DNA from: an uncultured Prevotella sp.
Lineage (GTDB): Bacteria; Bacteroidota; Bacteroidia; Bacteroidales; Bacteroidaceae
Reading direction: 5' to 3'
NCBI GenBank assembly: GCA_937874345.1
Contig: CALNBT010000200.1
Coordinates: 1 to 8,897, forward strand
DNA length: 8,897 nt
Below the pieces are notes generated by a model that was given only the letters and a program-made list of their open reading frames with translations, did no database searches and had not been told where the DNA came from. Position numbers and translations under genes: made by a program. Of the stretch, positions 6,649 to 8,897 are shown piece by piece (the first letter of the stretch is position 1; each line of letters opens with the position of its first letter).

Positions 6649-6656
6649 CAAACTTA
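6649..6656 (-). promoter_or_regulatory. -7 box of the M48 lipoprotein promoter
   Basis: TAAGTTTG on the minus strand matches TAnnTTTG exactly and is followed by C. It stands 28 nt before the ATG at 6620. A clear TTTG -33 box is missing; that zone is occupied instead by an inverted repeat (6666-6688). Confidence 0.6.
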
Positions 6657-6665
6657 CAAAAAATA

Positions 6666-6688
6666 TGTAAAACATACTATATTTTACA
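6666..6688. promoter_or_regulatory. Dyad covering the -33 region of the M48 promoter
   Basis: TGTAAAA (6666-6672) and TTTTACA (6682-6688) form a perfect 7-bp inverted repeat with a 9-nt spacer. Its centre (6677) falls about 21 bp upstream of the -7 box, where the -33 element should be, so a bound dimeric regulator would directly affect polymerase. The symmetry is seen; regulator identity is unknown. Confidence 0.45.
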
Positions 6689-6852
6689 AAAAAAAGCTGT
6701 TACAAAAAGAATGTAGGACAATTCTGCCATCTTATTTTCGTGATAATTTAACTCATATATACTTTTTATTGGGAAGAAGCCGGTCTATATATGATCGGTT
6801 TTCTAACGAAAATCTCCACAAAAGATGCCTATCTCTGACAGGAATGTTACAA

Positions 6853-6877
6853 CAAAAATAGTCCTCAAAATTTAAGG
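6853..6877 (-). terminator. Weak terminator candidate after the hexosaminidase gene
   Basis: On the minus strand CCTTAA (6872-6877) can pair with TTGAGG (6863-6868), including one G-U pair, around a 3-nt loop. ACTATTTTTG follows. The stem is short and AT-rich but lies 7 nt after the stop codon, where a terminator would be expected, and nothing better is visible in the 264-bp spacer. Confidence 0.4.
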
Positions 6878-6884
6878 AACGTAT

Positions 6885-8897
6885 TTATTCGGTTCTCAGA
6901 GAAACACGATTCTTTTTGTTGATCATGATTTCATCGACAAACACCCATCCTCCTCTTTTGGAAACACGAGCACAGAATTTGACGTATCTTCCCTTCGCAT
7001 GACCTTCCCATTGATAGGGACGGATAAAATAACGCGTAGACTCGTCTGCTACATCTTGTTTGTCGAGGACTGTAAAATGGGATCCATCAGAAGATACATC
7101 TACCTCTATTTGCCCAGGATAGTTGATGCCTGGCTCAGTAAACTGCATAAATTCGGATGAAATGTCAGTGAGACTGGCCTCATAACCCATGTCTATCACA
7201 ACCTCTAGTCTACCAGATGAGATAAAGCCCTGCCATTGACCGTCACGATAACTCCAGTCACCCAATCTGCCATCTGTCAAAGTTGATGTTCCTTTTGCTT
7301 CATAATTTGTAGAATAGGGACGAAGATATTTCACTGGTTTTCCCATGCCTTCATGGTAAACCGGATTTAATGATTCGGACCGTGTACCTTCTTCATGACG
7401 AAGGTCAAAAGAGTTGTATCCTTGTTTCTTCATACGGTCAAGTACTACCATTGCCTTGTGTTTGAACCTTGGATAATCTTTCGCTGTCGTAGTCCATCCC
7501 GTTTCGGCAATGGCCAGTAAACGTGGATACATCATGTATTCTACATGGTCCTCGGTCTTGACTTGTTCTGTCCACAAATTGCCCTGAACACCATCTATCC
7601 AAGGGGCAATTTTATCCGAGTCTACTTTTTCCGGGATAGGTTCAAAAGCATAACACCGCTGCAACGGAGTGTACCCACCAGCCGCTTCAGGTTCGGCGCT
7701 CGGATTATTTTGATAGTAATCAAGATAATAAGTCTCGATGGGCGTCATGATGACATGATGACCTTTCCGGGCAGCTCTCCATCCTTGGTTTGCCCCTCTC
7801 CAAGCCATCACGGTAGAGCCTTCCGGCAATCCCCCGTCAATCATCTCGTCCCACCCAATCATCTTTCGGCCATGTTCATTCAGGAACCGATTGATCCGTT
7901 TCATCATGTAAGCCTGCAACTCGCGGGTATTGCTTAGCTTTTCGTCTTGCATACGCTGTTGGCACTTGGGACATACCTTCCAATGTTCATCCGAAGCCTC
8001 ATCACCACCCATATGGATGTATTCTGATGGAAAGATATCCATCACCTCTTTTAAAACGCCTTCGATAAACTGAAACGTTTTCTCGTTCCCAATACAGAGT
8101 TCACCATTAACCTTACCATCGCATGACAGCTGAGGGTAAGTATAAGTAACTTCCTCGCTATGTCCCGGAATATCAATCTCGGGTATCACCGTTATATAAT
8201 GTTGGGTGGCGTAATGCACAATATCGCGCAATTCATTCTGGGAATAGTAACCACCATAGGCACCTGGAGAATTTTTCGTAGCATAACGCCTGTCGTTGCC
8301 ACCCCACCAAGTGTTCCAGTCCGAGGCTGTGCGGAAAGCCGCCTTCTCGTTTAATTCGGGATAAGCTTTGCTTTCCATGCGCCAGCCTGCCGCATCTGTC
8401 AGATGAAGATGAAGACGATTCAATTTGAATTGGGCCATCATATCAATCTGCTTCTTGATGAAAGCAACAGTCCAGAAGTGTCGTGAACAATCGAGCATAA
8501 AGCCGCGATAGGCAAACCGAGGCGTGTCTTCAATATGGGCAAAGGCTACCGAACGCTTATAAGTAAGTGCCTTAATGGTTTGCAAGGCATAGAAAATGCC
8601 TGCGTTTGAGGGAGAACTGATGGTAATGTTATCAGCGTTGATGTCAAGGACATAACGCTGCAACGATGTTTGAAAGGGCACTTGTGACTGTTCATCTGGT
8701 TTTGAAGTTCTGATCAAACGAATCGAATTCGCACGTTTGCGTCTACCCGTCGCTTTTAGATCAACACAAAATACTTGGCGGATATACTCGCGCATCAGAA
8801 GTGCATCATCCTTAGGCAAATTGGTATATACTCGCGTAAAGGCATCGACAGTAAACTGATTCTGGCCCAAGATCATCAGATTGGGGCTTGGAATGAT
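6885..8897 (-). CDS. GH20 beta-N-acetylhexosaminidase with C-terminal discoidin-like domain (5' partial)
   Basis: The frame is open through the right edge. Beyond the first internal ATG at 8876 it reads IIPSPNL, a typical GH20 N-terminus, so the true start and presumably a signal peptide lie outside the window. Numbering from that Met, an N-terminal alpha/beta domain spans about 1-115 and the GH20 barrel about 120-465. Substrate-site motifs are FAYRGFMLDCSRHF (121-134), HLHLTDAAGWR (156-166) and PEIDIPGH (232-239). The catalytic Asp-Glu pair is D292-E293 in HMGGDE. Late tryptophans occur in NLWTEQ (433-438) and ETGWT. Residues about 525-655 resemble an F5/8 type C (discoidin-like) sugar-binding domain. 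The enzyme removes terminal GlcNAc or GalNAc from glycans by substrate-assisted catalysis, probably in the periplasm or at the cell surface. Such enzymes serve host mucin or chitin-like glycan use or amino-sugar salvage. Confidence 0.94.
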   Translation of the reverse strand: MIPSPNLMILGQNQFTVDAFTRVYTNLPKDDALLMREYIRQVFCVDLKATGRRKRANSIRLIRTSKPDEQSQVPFQTSLQRYVLDINADNITISSPSNAGIFYALQTIKALTYKRSVAFAHIEDTPRFAYRGFMLDCSRHFWTVAFIKKQIDMMAQFKLNRLHLHLTDAAGWRMESKAYPELNEKAAFRTASDWNTWWGGNDRRYATKNSPGAYGGYYSQNELRDIVHYATQHYITVIPEIDIPGHSEEVTYTYPQLSCDGKVNGELCIGNEKTFQFIEGVLKEVMDIFPSEYIHMGGDEASDEHWKVCPKCQQRMQDEKLSNTRELQAYMMKRINRFLNEHGRKMIGWDEMIDGGLPEGSTVMAWRGANQGWRAARKGHHVIMTPIETYYLDYYQNNPSAEPEAAGGYTPLQRCYAFEPIPEKVDSDKIAPWIDGVQGNLWTEQVKTEDHVEYMMYPRLLAIAETGWTTTAKDYPRFKHKAMVVLDRMKKQGYNSFDLRHEEGTRSESLNPVYHEGMGKPVKYLRPYSTNYEAKGTSTLTDGRLGDWSYRDGQWQGFISSGRLEVVIDMGYEASLTDISSEFMQFTEPGINYPGQIEVDVSSDGSHFTVLDKQDVADESTRYFIRPYQWEGHAKGRYVKFCARVSKRGGWVFVDEIMINKKNRVSLRTE

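Noticed and set aside
6631..6861. Protein-coding reading of the plus-strand frame in the hexosaminidase-M48 spacer
   Set aside because: It has no recognisable domain, no good ribosome-binding or promoter sequence, and overlaps the M48 promoter; kept only as a low-interest possible RNA.
7545..7937. Plus-strand 130-codon frame
   Set aside because: It is fully covered by the GH20 catalytic domain on the minus strand, which has clear conserved motifs; the plus product looks random.

Overview
The window looks like chromosome of a Bacteroidales bacterium, most likely a Prevotella or close relative. Reasons: promoter boxes of the Bacteroidetes form (TAnnTTTG) lie ahead of three genes, Shine-Dalgarno sequences are largely absent, spacers are AT-rich between moderately GC-poor genes, and several proteins have Bacteroidetes-style architectures (a GH20 hexosaminidase with a C-terminal discoidin-like domain, and a regulator with an HMA-like CxxC N-terminus). 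Genus is an inference from protein style.

All eight genes lie on the minus strand, so transcription runs from high to low coordinates. In that order they are: a GH20 beta-N-acetylhexosaminidase cut by the right edge (6885-8897); an M48-family metallopeptidase lipoprotein (5718-6620); a short NfeD-like membrane protein (4993-5445) and a QmcA-type SPFH/band-7 protein (4016-4960), forming a two-gene operon; a divergent UDP-GlcNAc 2-epimerase homologue (2663-3778); a YdfG-like short-chain dehydrogenase (1789-2568); a MATE efflux transporter (219-1565); and the N-terminus of a probable AraC-family regulator cut by the left edge (1-188).

The spacers divide the window into short transcription units. 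M48 has a consensus -7 box and a strong intrinsic terminator. NfeD-QmcA has a promoter and a terminator. The epimerase homologue also has its own promoter and terminator, so it appears to be monocistronic. The SDR starts only 12 nt after that terminator's T-tract and has no visible promoter. The MATE gene has an unusually structured upstream spacer and is followed after 30 nt by the regulator. No spacer exceeds 300 bp; the largest are 272, 264, 237 and 223 bp, and their contents are annotated.

Most genes are ordinary housekeeping or envelope functions: amino-sugar release, envelope proteolysis, membrane scaffolding, dehydrogenase and efflux. I see no mobile element, CRISPR array, tRNA or rRNA. 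The best candidate for something new is the epimerase homologue. It keeps the whole fold and C-terminal signature but has lost three of the four catalytic acid/base residues known from E. coli WecB, along with most UDP-sugar-contacting motifs, which suggests a pseudoenzyme or a protein with a changed activity.
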